NCBI RefSeq assembly: GCF_901709675.1
Contig: NC_051096.1
Location: 310,001-374,000 of the forward strand
Length of the DNA stretch: 64,000 nt
Source: Syngnathus acus
Taxonomy: Eukaryota; Chordata; Actinopteri; Syngnathiformes; Syngnathidae
Direction of reading: 5' to 3'
Below the pieces are notes generated by a model that saw nothing but the letters and a program-made list of their open reading frames with translations, did no database searches and was not told where the DNA came from. The translations under genes were made by a program, and so were the position numbers. Below are positions 19,442 to 30,063 of this stretch, in pieces (position 1 is the first letter of the stretch; the number at the start of each line of letters is the position of its first letter).

Positions 19442-19783
19442 AGCCCAGATGCTCGGCACCTGACTGGGAGGAGTTTGCGGGGTTCTGCTACAAACATTTT
19501 GACGATGAAATGAACTGGGCTGATGCTCAACGGGTCTGCCGTGGTATTGGTGCCAAACTGGTGTCCATCCGCACCGAGGTGGAGCAGGCGTGGGTGAAAG
19601 TGCCTCTAACATTGGTGCGCATCCCAACCTTAAATTTCCAACAGTCTCCGTAGAACGACTCGATGGGTGCAATATCTGAGAACCGGATGAGAGCTCTGTT
19701 CCCATCCGTTCCTGCAGAAACCAGCGACATGTGGACCGAACTGAACGACCTGGTGCTTCCCGGCACGTTCGTGTGGTCTTTTC
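19442..19783 (+). CDS. C-type lectin domain D, interrupted by Tc1
   Basis: Exon 19442-19593 gives EPRCSAPDWEEFAGFCYKHF then MNWADAQRVCRGIGAKLVSI. Exon 19718 onwards gives TSDMWTELNDLVLPGTFVWS. After TGGTCT the sequence passes into the 3' end of a Tc1-like element, so the rest of the domain is lost from this window. I see no continuation beyond the minisatellites. Confidence 0.68.
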
Positions 19784-20935
19784 AACCTATATTCAATTGA
19801 ATACACGACAAAGACAACATATTTAATGCTCAAACTCATAAACTTTATTTTATTTTTCAAATAATAATTAACTTTGAATTTCATGGCTGCAACACGTGCA
19901 GTAGAAGTTAGGAAAGAGCATGTTTACCACTACGTTACATCACCTTTCCTTTTGATAACACTCAATAAACATTTTTGGAAGAGAGGAGACTAATTCTCTT
20001 AGCTTCTCATGTGGAATTCTTTCCCATTCTTGCTTGATGAACCGCATCAGTTGTTCAACAGTCCGGGGTCTTCCCTGTCGTAATTTATGCTTCATAATGC
20101 ACCACACATATTCAATAGGAGACAGGTCTGGACTGCAAGCGGGCCAGGGAAGAACCTGGACTCTTTTACTTCGAAGCAGCGCTGTTGTAACACGTGCAGA
20201 ATGTGGCTTGGCATTAAATAAGCAGCGGCGTCCATGAAAAAGACGTCGCTTGGACGGCAGCATATGGGCAGCATATGTTGCTCCAAAATCTGTATGTACT
20301 TTTCAGCATTTGTGTTGCGTTCACAGGAATGTAAGTCACCCATGCCATGGGAACTAATGCACCCCCATACCATCACAGATGTTGGCTTTTGAACTTTGCG
20401 TTGATAACAGTCCGGATGGTCCGCTTCCTCTTTGGTCCGAAGGACACAACATCCAGTGTTTCCAAAAACAATTTGAAAAGTGGACTCATCAGACCACAAG
20501 ACACTTTTTCATTGTGCATCAGTCCATTTTACATGAGCTCAGGCCCAGAGAACCCGGTGGTGTTTCTGGGTGTTGTTCATAAACGGGTTTTGCTTTGCAT
20601 GGTAGAGTTTTAACCCGCACTTACTGATGTAGTGAGGAACTGTATTTACTGACAGTGGTTTTCTGAAGTTTTCCTGAGCCCATTTGGTGATATCCTTTAC
20701 ACACTCATGTCAGTTTTTAAGGTAGTGCCGTCTGAGGGACCGAAGGTCACGGTCATTCAGTCTTGGTTTCTGGCCGTGGCACTTACGTGCAGTGATTTCA
20801 CCAGATTCTCTGAAACATTTGATGATATTATAGATCGTAGATGTTGAAAACCCTAAATTCCTTGCAATTTCGCTTTGAGAAATGTTGTTCTTAAACTGTT
20901 CAACTATTTTCTCACGCAGTGGTGGACAAAGTGGT
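19784..20935 (-). mobile_element. Tc1-like DNA transposon, 5' end lost
   Basis: The AT-rich 3' end (19784-19940) is followed by a minus-strand transposase. The left boundary sits in a lectin exon near a TA. The right end of the transposase (its N-terminus) runs straight into the 26-bp minisatellite at about 20935, so the second inverted repeat is missing. Confidence 0.8.
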
Positions 20936-20961
20936 TGCGCGCGGTCGTTCCGATCGGCCAT
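19940..20961 (-). pseudogene. Tc1 transposase, frameshifted
   Basis: Three frames cover the protein. 20961-20710 is the helix-turn-helix: LREKIVEQFKNNISQSEIAR then STIYNIIKCFRESGEI. 20499-20092 holds VMWSDESTFQ with the first catalytic Asp and TSVMVWGCISSHGMGDL. 20263-19940 holds AKPHSARV, PWPACSPDLSPIEYVWCIMK with the catalytic Glu, and QEWERIPHEKLRELV. Stops and frameshifts lie between them, and the second Asp region (expected DNAKPH) reads FNAKPH. The first 13 or so residues of the upstream frame come from the minisatellite. Confidence 0.82.
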
Positions 20962-21600
20962 TGCGAGCGGTTATTGCCGTCCTGTTGGAGCGTCGCTGCG
21001 GGAATGTCACCCTCCGGCCAAAGCCCAAAAGTCAATGAATGGGCCTTCGCACTTTGTGCAATTTCAACCGAGAGGAAGTGTGCAGCTTTGGAGCGTCCGT
21101 TGCGCGCAGCCGTTGCGATCCGCGACAGCACGCGGCAGTTCCAATCGGCCATCGCGCACGGTCGTTGCGCGCGGCAATTCCGATCGGCCATTGCGGTTTC
21201 AACTGAGAGGAAGTGTACGCCTTTGGAGCGGCCGTTGCGCGCGGCCGTTCCGATTGGCCATTGCGCGCGGCCGTTCCGATCGGCCGTTCCGATCGGCCAT
21301 TGCGCGCGGTCGTTGCGTGCGGCCGTTCCGATTGGCCATTGCGTGCAGCCGTAGCAATCGGCCATTTTGCGCGGTCGTTGCACGCGGCCGTTGCGATCGG
21401 CCATTGCGCGCGGCCGTTCTCATCGGTCATTATGCGTGGTCGTTCTGCGCCGCCGTTTGGATCGGCCATTGCGTGCAGCCGTTGCGTGCAGCCGTTGCAA
21501 TCGGCCATTGCGTACGGTCGTTGCGCGCGGCCGTTCCGATCCGACCATGCGGTCCGACCACGCAACTGTAACGCGCCGGACTCATTATTGTCATAGCGAC
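20936..21600. repeat. 26-bp GC-rich minisatellite, block 1
   Basis: The unit is GCGCGCGGCCGTTCCGATCG followed by GCCATT, with variants CGTTGCG and GTTCTGATC. It is preceded by a spacer including AATGGGCCTTCGCACTTTGT. All six frames are largely open because of the repeat, so the predicted Arg/Ala-rich proteins are not credible. Confidence 0.9.
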
Positions 21601-21879
21601 GTTGCAGACACTTGTAGAAATAATTAGAAATTTAGGTTGATCTCCAGGCTGGAGAGGCTGATTTTTCGTCATTTCCGTCCCACCGCGCAACCGCAGCATG
21701 TCGTACGCATTATTGTGACAGCGCCGTCAAAGACACGAGACTGATTTTTCGTCATTTCTGCCCGACCGGGGAACCGCAGCGCGACGCGACGCCCGAATGC
21801 ACCTCCACGCGGTTGGCTTGACTTTTTTCAGCTTCATTGGTCGGACTTTGTGCATTTTGCAAGAGGATGGAAGGGGAGG

Positions 21880-22390
21880 TTTTCAGCGGCCTACCGGCCA
21901 ACGCCCAAAAGTGAATAAATGGGCCTTCGCACTTTGTGCAGTTTCAACTGAGAGGAAGTGTGCGCGCGGCCGTTGCGATCGGCCATTGTGCGCGGCCGTT
22001 CCGATCGGCCATTGTGCGCGGTCGTTGCGCACGGCAAATTCGAGCGGCCATTGCAGTTTCAACCGACAGGAAGTGTGCAGCTTTGGAGCGGCCGTTGCGT
22101 GCGGCCGTTGCGATCGGCCATTGCGCGCGGCCGTTCCGATCGGCCATTGCGCACGGTCGTTGCGCGCGGCCGTTCTGATCGGCCATTGTTTGCGGCCGTT
22201 GTAATCGGCCATTGCGTGCAGTCGCTGCCCGCGGCTGTTTTGATCGACCATTGCGTGCGGACTTTGCAATCGAACATTGCGCGCCGTCGTTGCGTGCGGC
22301 CGTTCCGATCCGACCACGCGGTCCGTCCACGCAACTGTAACTCACCGGACTCATTAATGAGTCTATTATTGTGGACTCATTATTGTGACG
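21880..22390. repeat. 26-bp GC-rich minisatellite, block 2 (higher-order copy)
   Basis: This block repeats block 1 including its leader (AATGGGCCTTCGCACTTTGT, GAGAGGAAGTGTGC) and its exit (GATCCGACCACGCGGTCCG, CTCATTATTGTG). The whole 0.5-0.6 kb segment was therefore duplicated as a higher-order unit. Confidence 0.85.
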
Positions 22391-22850
22391 GCCGCCGCCT
22401 CCCACCGGCCGTCCGAGGATGCTGCCTCTTCCCCGGACGAGCCATTTACGCACGCCCGCTGTCTTTCTCCGGAGCCTAAGTTCGGCTCAGGGTAGGCTGC
22501 CTCCTCCCGCCGGCCGTCCGAGGATGCTGCCTCTTCCCCGGACGAGCGTTTTACGCACGCCCGCTATCTTGCCCTGGAGCCTCAGTTCCACTAACGGGAG
22601 GCTAAGTTCCTCCCGTGACGGCCGCCGCCTCCCGCCGGCCGTCCGAGGATGCTGCCTCATCCCTGGACGAGCCTTTTACGCACGCCCGCTGTCATTCTCC
22701 GGAGCCTAAATTCGGCTCAGGGGAAGCTGCCTCCTCCCGCCGGCCGTCTGAGAATGCTGCCTCTTCCCCGGGCGAGCCTTTTACGCACGCCTGCTGTCTT
22801 TCTCCGGAGCCTCAGTTCCACTCATCGGCGGCGGGCCGAAGCTCGCTAGA
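22391..22850. repeat. about 115-bp minisatellite
   Basis: About four units with CGGCCGTCCGAGGATGCTGC, GACGAGCCTTTTACGCACGC and TTCTCCGGAGCCTAAGTTCG. The array adjoins block 2. Confidence 0.88.
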
Positions 22851-23164
22851 GGCTTTTGTTAGTTAAATGATTGATCTGGTTGTAGGGAGGATGTGATCTT
22901 TTAATATGACCTACATAGATTTTATATTAACACATTTCTGATTGTTGGGTTCACCCAAAAGATTCGTTCAAACGAATCGTTCAATGAATCCCCCCAATCC
23001 TACCCCCCCCTCACACACACACACACACACACATCAAACAATACAACCACACAACCCCGCCAAATTATTATATATAATAATAATTGGCTCGGGTAATTTA
23101 CACATTTCTTTCTATAATTCAACACTTACACACTGATCCGTTGGCAACAGTCTCTCACCCGGTC
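22851..23164. other. no gene; CA microsatellite near 23005
   Basis: AT-rich sequence with a CACACA run at about 23012-23033 and CGTTCAAACGAATCGTTC palindromic phrases. Confidence 0.6.
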
Positions 23165-23446
23165 GTGAACGGGAAATTGCGTCACTGACTCGTTCATGAA
23201 CGGGAAATTACGTCACTGACTCGTAAAGTCCCTCCTGCATCTATCGCTCGCTGGCGCTGCTGATTGGTCGTTCGCGAAGATTCACGAGTGAGTGACAGAC
23301 AGCATTGCCGCTATGCCATTGCCAGCCGACACACTTTATGCCGACATTGATGTTTTAATTTTGTTTTTGTTGGCTTGTAGTTGATGGTGTTATTATATAT
23401 CGAATGTGTTTGTGTTTGATTAAAAGGTTGAAAAAAAAAACGTTAT
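23165..23446. repeat. direct repeat, left copy
   Basis: GTGAACGGGAAATTGCGTCA through GTTGATGGTGTTATTATAT to AAAAGGTTGAAAAAAAA. It recurs at 23962-24296. This copy has only two GAGT units where the right copy has about 27. LTR-like spacing, but no TG/CA ends or polypurine tract seen. Confidence 0.8.
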
Positions 23447-23614
23447 GCCAACATTTGTTAATTTTGGGGACACCAACTCATATAACAACGTAAAACACAT
23501 ATACATATTGTCATATAAAGCAGTTAACCAAATGTCTGATTTTTATGTTTTGATTGGCGAATATAAAAACAAGGAATAAAACACCAGACACGTTATAACT
23601 TAAATGTTTATTAA

Positions 23615-23665
23615 AATGATAATAATAATAATAATACTAAAAATAATAATAATAATAATAATAAA
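23615..23665. repeat. AAT microsatellite
   Basis: ATAATAATAATAATA run, interrupted once by ACTAAAA. Confidence 0.9.
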
Positions 23666-23961
23666 AGTATATCTCAAACCAGCAATCTAATGTGAAACTG
23701 CAGTCGAAATCTACATTCTGGTTTACATAGTTCACGCCAGGAGACGCAACACGTCCACTGACTGATCCGTTGATGCACAGGAAGGCAGTTCACTCATTGA
23801 CTCGTTAGCGAATGGGAAAGCCAGGATTCGTTCCCTCACTGATCCGTTCTCACGGTGAACTGGAAATGCGATTTACTCAGTGAGTGATTCGCTCAGTGAG
23901 TGATTCACTTAGTGAGTGATGCACTCAGTGAGTGATTCGTTCACTCACAGATTCGTTCGTT

Positions 23962-24296
23962 GGTGAACGGGAAGGTACGTCACTGACTCGTAAAGTCCCT
24001 CCTCCATCTAACGCTCGCTGACGCTGCTGATTGGTCTGCACGAGTGAGTGAGTGAGTGAGTGAGTGAGTGAGTGAGTGAGTGAGTGAGTGAGTGAGTGAG
24101 TGAGTGAGTGAGTGAGTGAGTGAGTGAGTGAGTGAGTGAGTGAGTGAGTGACAGACAGCATTGCTGCTATGCCATTGCCACCCGACACACGTTATGCCGA
24201 CATTGATGTTTTAATTTTGTATTTGTTGGCTTGTAGTTGATGGTGTTATTATACCGAATGTGTTTGAATAAAAGGTTGAAAAAAAAACGTTACGTT
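23962..24296. repeat. direct repeat, right copy, with GAGT expansion
   Basis: Same sequence as 23165-23446. Between CTGCAC and ACAGACAGCATTG the short GAGTGAGT of the left copy is expanded to a pure (GAGT)n tract at 24042-24150. Confidence 0.82.
24042..24150. repeat. (GAGT)n microsatellite, about 27 units
   Basis: An uninterrupted tetranucleotide tract of about 109 bp, open on the minus strand as a Thr-His-Ser-Leu repeat with no coding support. Confidence 0.97.
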
Positions 24297-24329
24297 ATTT
24301 TTTAATATATTTGTTATTTATTTATACGC

Positions 24330-24780
24330 TTTATTTGACAAAACCTTTGGTCACCTGATCAGTCACCTGATCAGGGAAATAAATAGGCTGCTCCCACTTG
24401 GTAGTCAGTCTCAGTTAGACAAGGAAGGAAGACAGTAGTGACATAGTTTTGTACCGCTAAAAAGCCCGCTTCAAGCTACTTCAAGTCTGCTCCAAGCTTG
24501 TAGTTTTTGGAACTTGAAACTTGGAATTTAGAAAACAAACTTTAGTTTACTTCTTTGAACCCTTTATGTTGAAACCTTAGTTGAATTACAAACAATTTGG
24601 ATTTGTACCTGTGTGCCACCTGTTTGCCTGCCTGCCATTGCCTCACTCCCTCGGCCTGCATGCCTGCCTGCCATTGCCTCTCTACCTCGGCCTGCATGCC
24701 TGCTTGCCTCCACCTTCGAAAGGGTATGAGCAACAGCTGTACACAGTGTTTTAAGATAAGCGTGTGACAAGAACTATACA
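24330..24780 (+). mobile_element. BEL/Pao copy A: partial 5' LTR and leader
   Basis: From ACAAAACCTTTGGTCACCTG to about TTGAATTACAAACAA the sequence is the reverse complement of 29538-29805. The LTR start seen in the other copy (TGTTGGAGCC) is missing here, so the left end is truncated. The right LTR end and primer binding site could not be fixed. Confidence 0.65.
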
Positions 24781-26227
24781 ACATCTAGCCTTTGAAATTT
24801 AAACTGAACTGAAACTGACACATTAAGTACAAAAATTTCATGAAGTGCTTAAAACATGGAAACTCAACTTGATATATGATTTGTTTGGCAATGGAATGTG
24901 GATTTATTTGAATTGTGTGTAGCCACACACTTGGATATACTGGATTTTGGAACACATCCTTGCATTTAAGTGGAATTTCCGGTGTTGTCATCACTTTAAT
25001 TGAAATTGTTGGAAGATGTCTCGGTCTGAGTCACCTGAGGCTGAAGTTGCTGGTTCTCACACAGATGCTGTTAATGTGCAAATCATGGCTGAACAGCTGT
25101 TGAGGCGGCACATTGCAACCCGAAAGGGAAAACTGAGTTTTTGCACAAGAAAACAAAATGAGTTAGGGCAATTTATGGATAATGCCAGCGTTGCTGATAT
25201 GGACAAAGGCATTAAAGATCTTCTTGGTGCACTGGATGAATTTGACAAAGCTCATGTGTTGGTGCAAGACATGTTGGCTGGTTACGAAAGGCAAGAAGAT
25301 CATGTACAATGGTATGAACCAAAAAAGAAGTCTTTCTTATATTTTCTTGAAAATGCACAGACATTCAAAGGCAGTCTGTCTCAGCCATTACCTGTTATCA
25401 CCCCTATGGACAGTGCTTCTAACACATCCAGAAAGTCAGGGAGTTCTTCTAAGTCAGGGGCGTCATCACTGTCATCAGCTCGTGTAAAGATTGAAGCAGA
25501 AAAGGCAGCTCTTCTGGAACGTGCTGCTGGGCTAAAGAAAAAACACGCTCTTGAGCTGCAAAGGATGCAGCTGCAAGGTGAAATAGAACAGAGCGCCATA
25601 GAAATTGACATTGCTGCAGCAAATGCAAAAGTGAACGTTTTGGAGAATTATGAAAAACAAATAGAAATAAAAGGAGGCTCTGTTTGTCGATCAGAACCCA
25701 TGGATAGCATGAATTCTTACCTGGAGGCGCATGGAAAGGAAACTTATATAGAACCGGAGATTTCAATTGAATATGCAAATATACATACTGTCCCCAAGAC
25801 TCCTCTTCAAATGCTTACAGCACAAAGACAAACCCAATTCCCCTACCAATTACCTTCTAAGCAACCTCAGACTACAGCTGCCACCTCCATAACAGCCGGT
25901 GTAGCAGCCCCTTCCATTCCTACGGCTGCTGCTTCCACTCCCAATATAGTAGCAGCTACCTCTGCTCCCACTGTGGTAGTAGCCACCCCTGCCCTCATGA
26001 CAGCAACAGCTGATCTAACCTCACACTCTGCACAGCCAATTACGAATAGCGGTTTAAGTGACATTGCAAACGTCTTTATGCAGCAACAGCGGTTATCTTT
26101 GCTTCCCACTAGGGATATACCTGTTTTTGATGGGGAACCTTTGAACTTTAGGCCTTTTATGCAAGCATTCGTGCATGGAATTGAAAATAAGGCTATAAGT
26201 AATCAAGACCGCTTGTATTACCTAGAG

Positions 26228-27036
26228 CAGTGGTTCCCAAAGTGGGCGGTACCGCCCCCCTGGGGGCGGTGGAAAGATCTGGGGGGGCGGTGAGGAAGAA
26301 AGGGGCGGTAGGGGGGCGGTAGGGGGGCGGCAGTCGATTTGTACACAACACGCCGCTCTGGCCCAGTCAGATCCGACAGCATAGACTACAAAAGCAAAAG
26401 CTCAGGTTTGTAATTTCAAGCTTGTAATGTTCAGAATTTTATCTTATAATAAAAACCGCATTCTGGCGGTCAACATCATCTTGAGTTCAAGTCAACATGA
26501 AATTGGGGACTCGCCAGAACGCGTTGTGTTGTGTTGAGCTGGTTAGGGCAGTGGTCCCCAACCACCGGGCCGCGGACCGGTACCGGTCCGCGGGTCACTT
26601 GGTACCGGGCCGCCAAGCCGCACAGAATTTTTTTTTTTATCGATGATCAATTAATTCAGGTCAAGACACTCGTCCCGGTCACGTGACATGTTTCCCCAGT
26701 CGAGCCCGCAAAGCTAATATGTGGCGACAGGCTAACTAACCAGGCAGTGAAGCATTCAAAACTGCTTCAACACATGGAGACCAAGCATCCTGCAATAAAA
26801 GACAAACCTTAAATCACTTCGGGTGTCATTGTCTCCGATTACGTCTAGATGGGACCGGCTCGTTTCTGAGAAACAAACTCAGTGCTCCCACTAATTCAAC
26901 GTAATGGTAATGATATTATAAATGTATTATTTATTTATTTATTTATATAAATGCCGGTCCTTGGGGGGGGGGGGGCGCTAGGAATTCACTGGGGAGCCAA
27001 AGGGGGCGCCAGCCTGCAAAAGTTTGGGAACCACTG
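26228..27036. mobile_element. hAT family 3 non-autonomous element in Pao gag, perfect 8-bp TSD
   Basis: The terminal repeats CAGTGGTTCCCAAA and TTTGGGAACCACTG are exact inverses. ACCTAGAG is duplicated at 26220-26227 and 27037-27044. No transposase remains. The interior contains the end of a different hAT element from about 26544. Confidence 0.92.
26544..26660. mobile_element. hAT family 4 end fragment
   Basis: CAGTGGTCCCCAACCACCGG starts a typical hAT end rich in GGGCCGCGGACCGGTACCGG. No matching right end occurs inside the host element. A related fragment is at 44132. Confidence 0.55.
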
Positions 27037-27669
27037 ACCTAGAGCAATACACTTCTGGCCAATCAAAGGAACTGGTGAGAAGCTGTTTGCATATGAGTGC
27101 AGGTGATGGGTATGCAGAGGCCAAACGACTGCTGGAGTACCATTATGGTGACAAGATAAAGCTTACTAATGCATACATGGAGAAAGCCATGAACTGGAGC
27201 ACCATTAAGGCAGAAGACGGAAAGGCATTGTACAGTTATGCACTCTTCCTTCGAGCATGCTGCAACCTGTCTCGAAGTCTGCAGGATATGGAGGAGCTTA
27301 GTCTACCCTCTAACCTGAGGCTCTTGTCTCAAAGCTTTCTATTAAGTTGAGGGAAAGATGGCGGTCAAGAGCATTTGACATCATGGAGCAGAGACAAACC
27401 AAGGCTACCTTTTCTGACCTGGTTATCTTTATTGAAAGACACGCCAGGATCATGCAAGATCCTCTCTTTGGTGACATCCAACAGCCACTTTCCACAAAGA
27501 AGTTTCTGCAACCTAAACTCACATCAGATTCCAAGCTTCCGTTTAAAACCAAAGGTAGTTTTGTAACTGCTGTGGCAAATACTTCCGCCTCTGCCAGAAA
27601 TGATGTCCCCAAGCAACAATCTGCTAATAACAAGTCTCCTGTTATGCGATTTGTAATGAAACGCATTCA

Positions 27670-28166
27670 TTGACTTCATGTAAAGAGTTGCCCTCTAAGA
27701 CACATGAAGAGCGTGTTGAAATATTAAAGAGAAAAGGTGTCTGTTTTGGCTGTTTGGTAAAGGGCCACTTGAGCAAAGATTGTAAACGGCGCCTTACTTG
27801 TTCTGTGTGTTCTAAAAGGCATCCAGACATACTGCATATTCAAAGGACAGCTGAGGGAATCACAGACCACAAGGGGAACCCCAGTGGATCTGAAATGGCA
27901 ATAAATAGTGGATTGGTCTCACTGGAAAATGGAAGCATTGGATCTAGTGACGATCACTGCACATTAGCTATTGTACCCGTTCAAGTGAAGCTGAGTAAGT
28001 CCAACCATGTTGTCCAGACGTATGCATTCCTTGATCCAGGCAGCTCCGCCACATTTTGCACTGAGAGTCTCCGACGACGACTAAATGCAAGAGAAGAAAT
28101 CACAGGATCCTTTTGCGAACTATGGGTCAAGAAAAACCCACCGACAGCATCGTCGTCAGCGGCTTA
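27670..28166 (+). pseudogene. BEL/Pao zinc knuckle and aspartic protease (DUF1758)
   Basis: The knuckle CFGCLVKGHLSKDC is followed by RRLTCSVCSKRHPDILH. The protease segment carries AFLDPGSSATFCTESLRRRL, in which the Asp of the DxGSS motif is retained. The frame ends at 28166 and continues one frame over from 28113, so a frameshift separates protease from polymerase. Confidence 0.8.
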
Positions 28167-29537
28167 GAAGTAAGCAGTCTGGAAGGGAAATTTTTCTATG
28201 GATTGCCCGATGTTTACACACAGAAAGAAATTCCAGTCAGCAAAGACCACATACCAAAGCAGAAGGATGTGAAGAAATGGCCACACTTGAAGGATGTATT
28301 TCTGCCTACCATTGATGCTGACATCGATCTCTTGATTGGAACAAATGTGCCCAAACTCATGGAGCCATGGAGGGTGATTAATAGTAACGGCAATGGACCT
28401 TTTGCAACCAAAACCCTGCTGGGCTGGGTTGTCAGTGGTCTCCTCCATGATGAGCACACAAGTCTGAGTAAGCAAGGCAAGCCATATGTTTACACCAATC
28501 GGATTTCTGTGGGAATTGTACGTGACCTTCTGGTGCAGCAACTCAACCATGACTTTCCGGAGAGTGCATATGAAAAGGAAGAAATGTCTCAAGAGGATCT
28601 GAGATTTCTAAACATAATGAACACCTCAGTCAAAGTACAAGATGGACACTATCAATTGCCGCTGCCATTTAAAGGACATCCCAGAATGCCCAACAACCGT
28701 ATGATGGCAGCGCAGCGGGCTGAGCCTTTGAGGCGCAAGTTTGGAAGGAACACTATTTTTAGGGAAGAATACGCATTGTTCATGAACACCATGGTGAAAT
28801 GTGGACATGCTGAACTCGTACCAAACCAGGAAGAGTCAATACAGAATGGCAAAGGCTGGTACATACCCCACCATGGAGTACGTCATCCCAAAAAAGGAAA
28901 CTTGCCAGTGGTTTTTGATTGCTCCGCATCTTACCAAGGAACATCTCTCAACAATGAACTCTTGAAGGGCCCAAATCTTACAAACTCCTTAATTGGTGTC
29001 CTGCTACGTTTCTGTCATGGGAATGTAGCCATACTGGCAGATGTAGAGAAGATGTATTATCAGGTAAAGATACCACCAGAGCATGTTGACTTTTTGCGCT
29101 TCTTGTGGTGGGAGGATGGCAACACGTCTCAGCCTCTCATGGAATACAGGAGGACAGTGCATATCTTCGGAGCAACATCATCAGCCAGTTGTGCCAGTTA
29201 TGCCTTAAAGAGGACAGCTGAGGATAACAAAGGCAGCTTTTCAGCTGAAGCAGTGAACACAGTCCTCAACAACTTTTATGTTGATGATTTGCTGAAGTCC
29301 GTGGATACAGCGACCGATGCCATTCAACTGTGCAAGGAGTTGAAAGCTCTGTGTGCAGCAGGAGGTTTCAATCTCACCAAGTGGTCCAGTAACAGCCGAA
29401 ACGTCCTGGTCCACATTCCTGAATGCGAGAGGGCTAAGGGAGTGAAGGACTTGGACATAGACCTGGACGACCTGCCACTAGAAAGGGCCCTTGGTGTGCA
29501 CTGGAGTGCAGAAGATGACGTCTTCAAATTCCACGTT
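28113..29537 (+). pseudogene. BEL/Pao reverse transcriptase, 3'-truncated
   Basis: The open frame gives DADIDLLIGTNVPKLMEPW and RVINSNGNGPFATKTLLGWV (linker). The RT motifs are [40 protein letters not shown] (motif A with catalytic Asp) and [20 protein letters not shown] (catalytic YVDD). It stops after LGVHWSAEDDVFKFHVV, where the sequence switches into an inverted LTR. The last ten codons of the open frame are LTR sequence. RNase H and integrase are absent on this strand. Confidence 0.85.
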
Positions 29538-29875
29538 GTTTGTAATTCAACTAAGGTTTCAACATAAAGGGTTCAAAGAAGTAAACTAAAGTTTGTTTTC
29601 TAAATTCCAAGTTTCAAGTTCCAAAAACTACAAGCTTGGAGCAGACTTGAAGTAGCTTGAAGCGGGCTTTTTAGCGGTACAAAACTATGTCACTACTATC
29701 TTCCTTCCTTGTCTAACTGAGACTGACTACCAAGTGGGAGCAGCCTATTTATTTCCCTGATCAGGTGACTGATCAGGTGACCAAAGGCTTTGTCAAATAA
29801 AGGTCCATGGCCCAAGGCCAGCGAATCTTAAACAAAAATAAGAATTTAAGCTAAGGAAACTAAATTGGCTCCAAC
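29538..29875 (-). mobile_element. BEL/Pao copy B: partial 3' LTR
   Basis: On the minus strand a polypurine-like AAGGGGCCGGATA precedes TGTTGGAGCCAATTTAG, the LTR start. The LTR continues through the part shared with 24330-24600 and is cut at GAATTACAAACAA, where it abuts the truncated RT of copy A. Confidence 0.75.
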
Positions 29876-30063
29876 ATATCCGGCCCCTTATAGCTACCAC
29901 GTGTAGCTATAACAAAAAATTCACAATGGGGGCAATTTTAGAAAACTAAAAAATGTTAATTTCTTAATTCTAATTTTAAGTTTTACTTCCAATTATACTA
30001 CAAATGTGTGCAAGTATCAGTGTATGAATGTAATGCAAATGTAAGCACATGCGCAGTCTTTGT

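Larger units (their letters stand above)
15576..19783 (+). pseudogene. mosaic lectin gene: CTLDs, SUEL, F5/8C, LCCL, CTLD (damaged)
   Basis: About nineteen splice-bounded exons on the plus strand encode carbohydrate- and surface-binding modules. In order they are three C-type lectin domains (MRC1/PLA2R-like), one rhamnose-binding SUEL domain, one discoidin F5/8C domain, one LCCL domain and a fourth C-type lectin domain. The exon phases join across most introns. Damage: an in-frame TGA in the first domain (15671-15673), a probable frameshift at an A-run in the SUEL exon, a mutated splice donor (ATGAGT at 18918), and a Tc1 element replacing the last exon from 19784. The 5' end, signal peptide and any membrane anchor are not seen. 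I know no gene symbol for this architecture. Confidence 0.7.
25016..27666 (+). pseudogene. BEL/Pao gag-like region, split by a hAT element and a frameshift
   Basis: The N-terminal part (25016-26227) starts MSRSESPEAEVAGSHTDAVN and has a coiled-coil stretch (EKAALLERAAGLKKKHALEL). An Ala/Thr/Pro-rich linker follows, then IPVFDGEPLNFRPFMQAFVH, a DUF1759-type capsid-like segment. After the hAT insertion the frame resumes at 27045 with QYTSGQSKELVRSCL and YAEAKRLLEYHYGD. A frameshift near 27340 leads to RSRAFDIMEQRQTKATFSDL. Gag packages the RNA in cytoplasmic particles. Inactive here. Confidence 0.82.

Noticed and set aside
20882-22479. Arg/Ala-rich open frames up to 229 codons
   Set aside because: Produced by the 26-bp GGCCGTTCCGATCGGC minisatellite; open in several frames at once and with no splice or start context.
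11952-22850. Regular repeats resembling a CRISPR array
   Set aside because: Units are contiguous tandem copies without unique spacers of constant length, and the genome is clearly vertebrate.
23925-24188. 87-codon minus-strand frame of Thr-His-Ser-Leu repeats
   Set aside because: Translation of a (GAGT)n microsatellite.
23165-24296. Complete LTR element with two LTRs
   Set aside because: The direct repeats have no TG/CA ends, primer site or coding between them, so only a duplication is supported.
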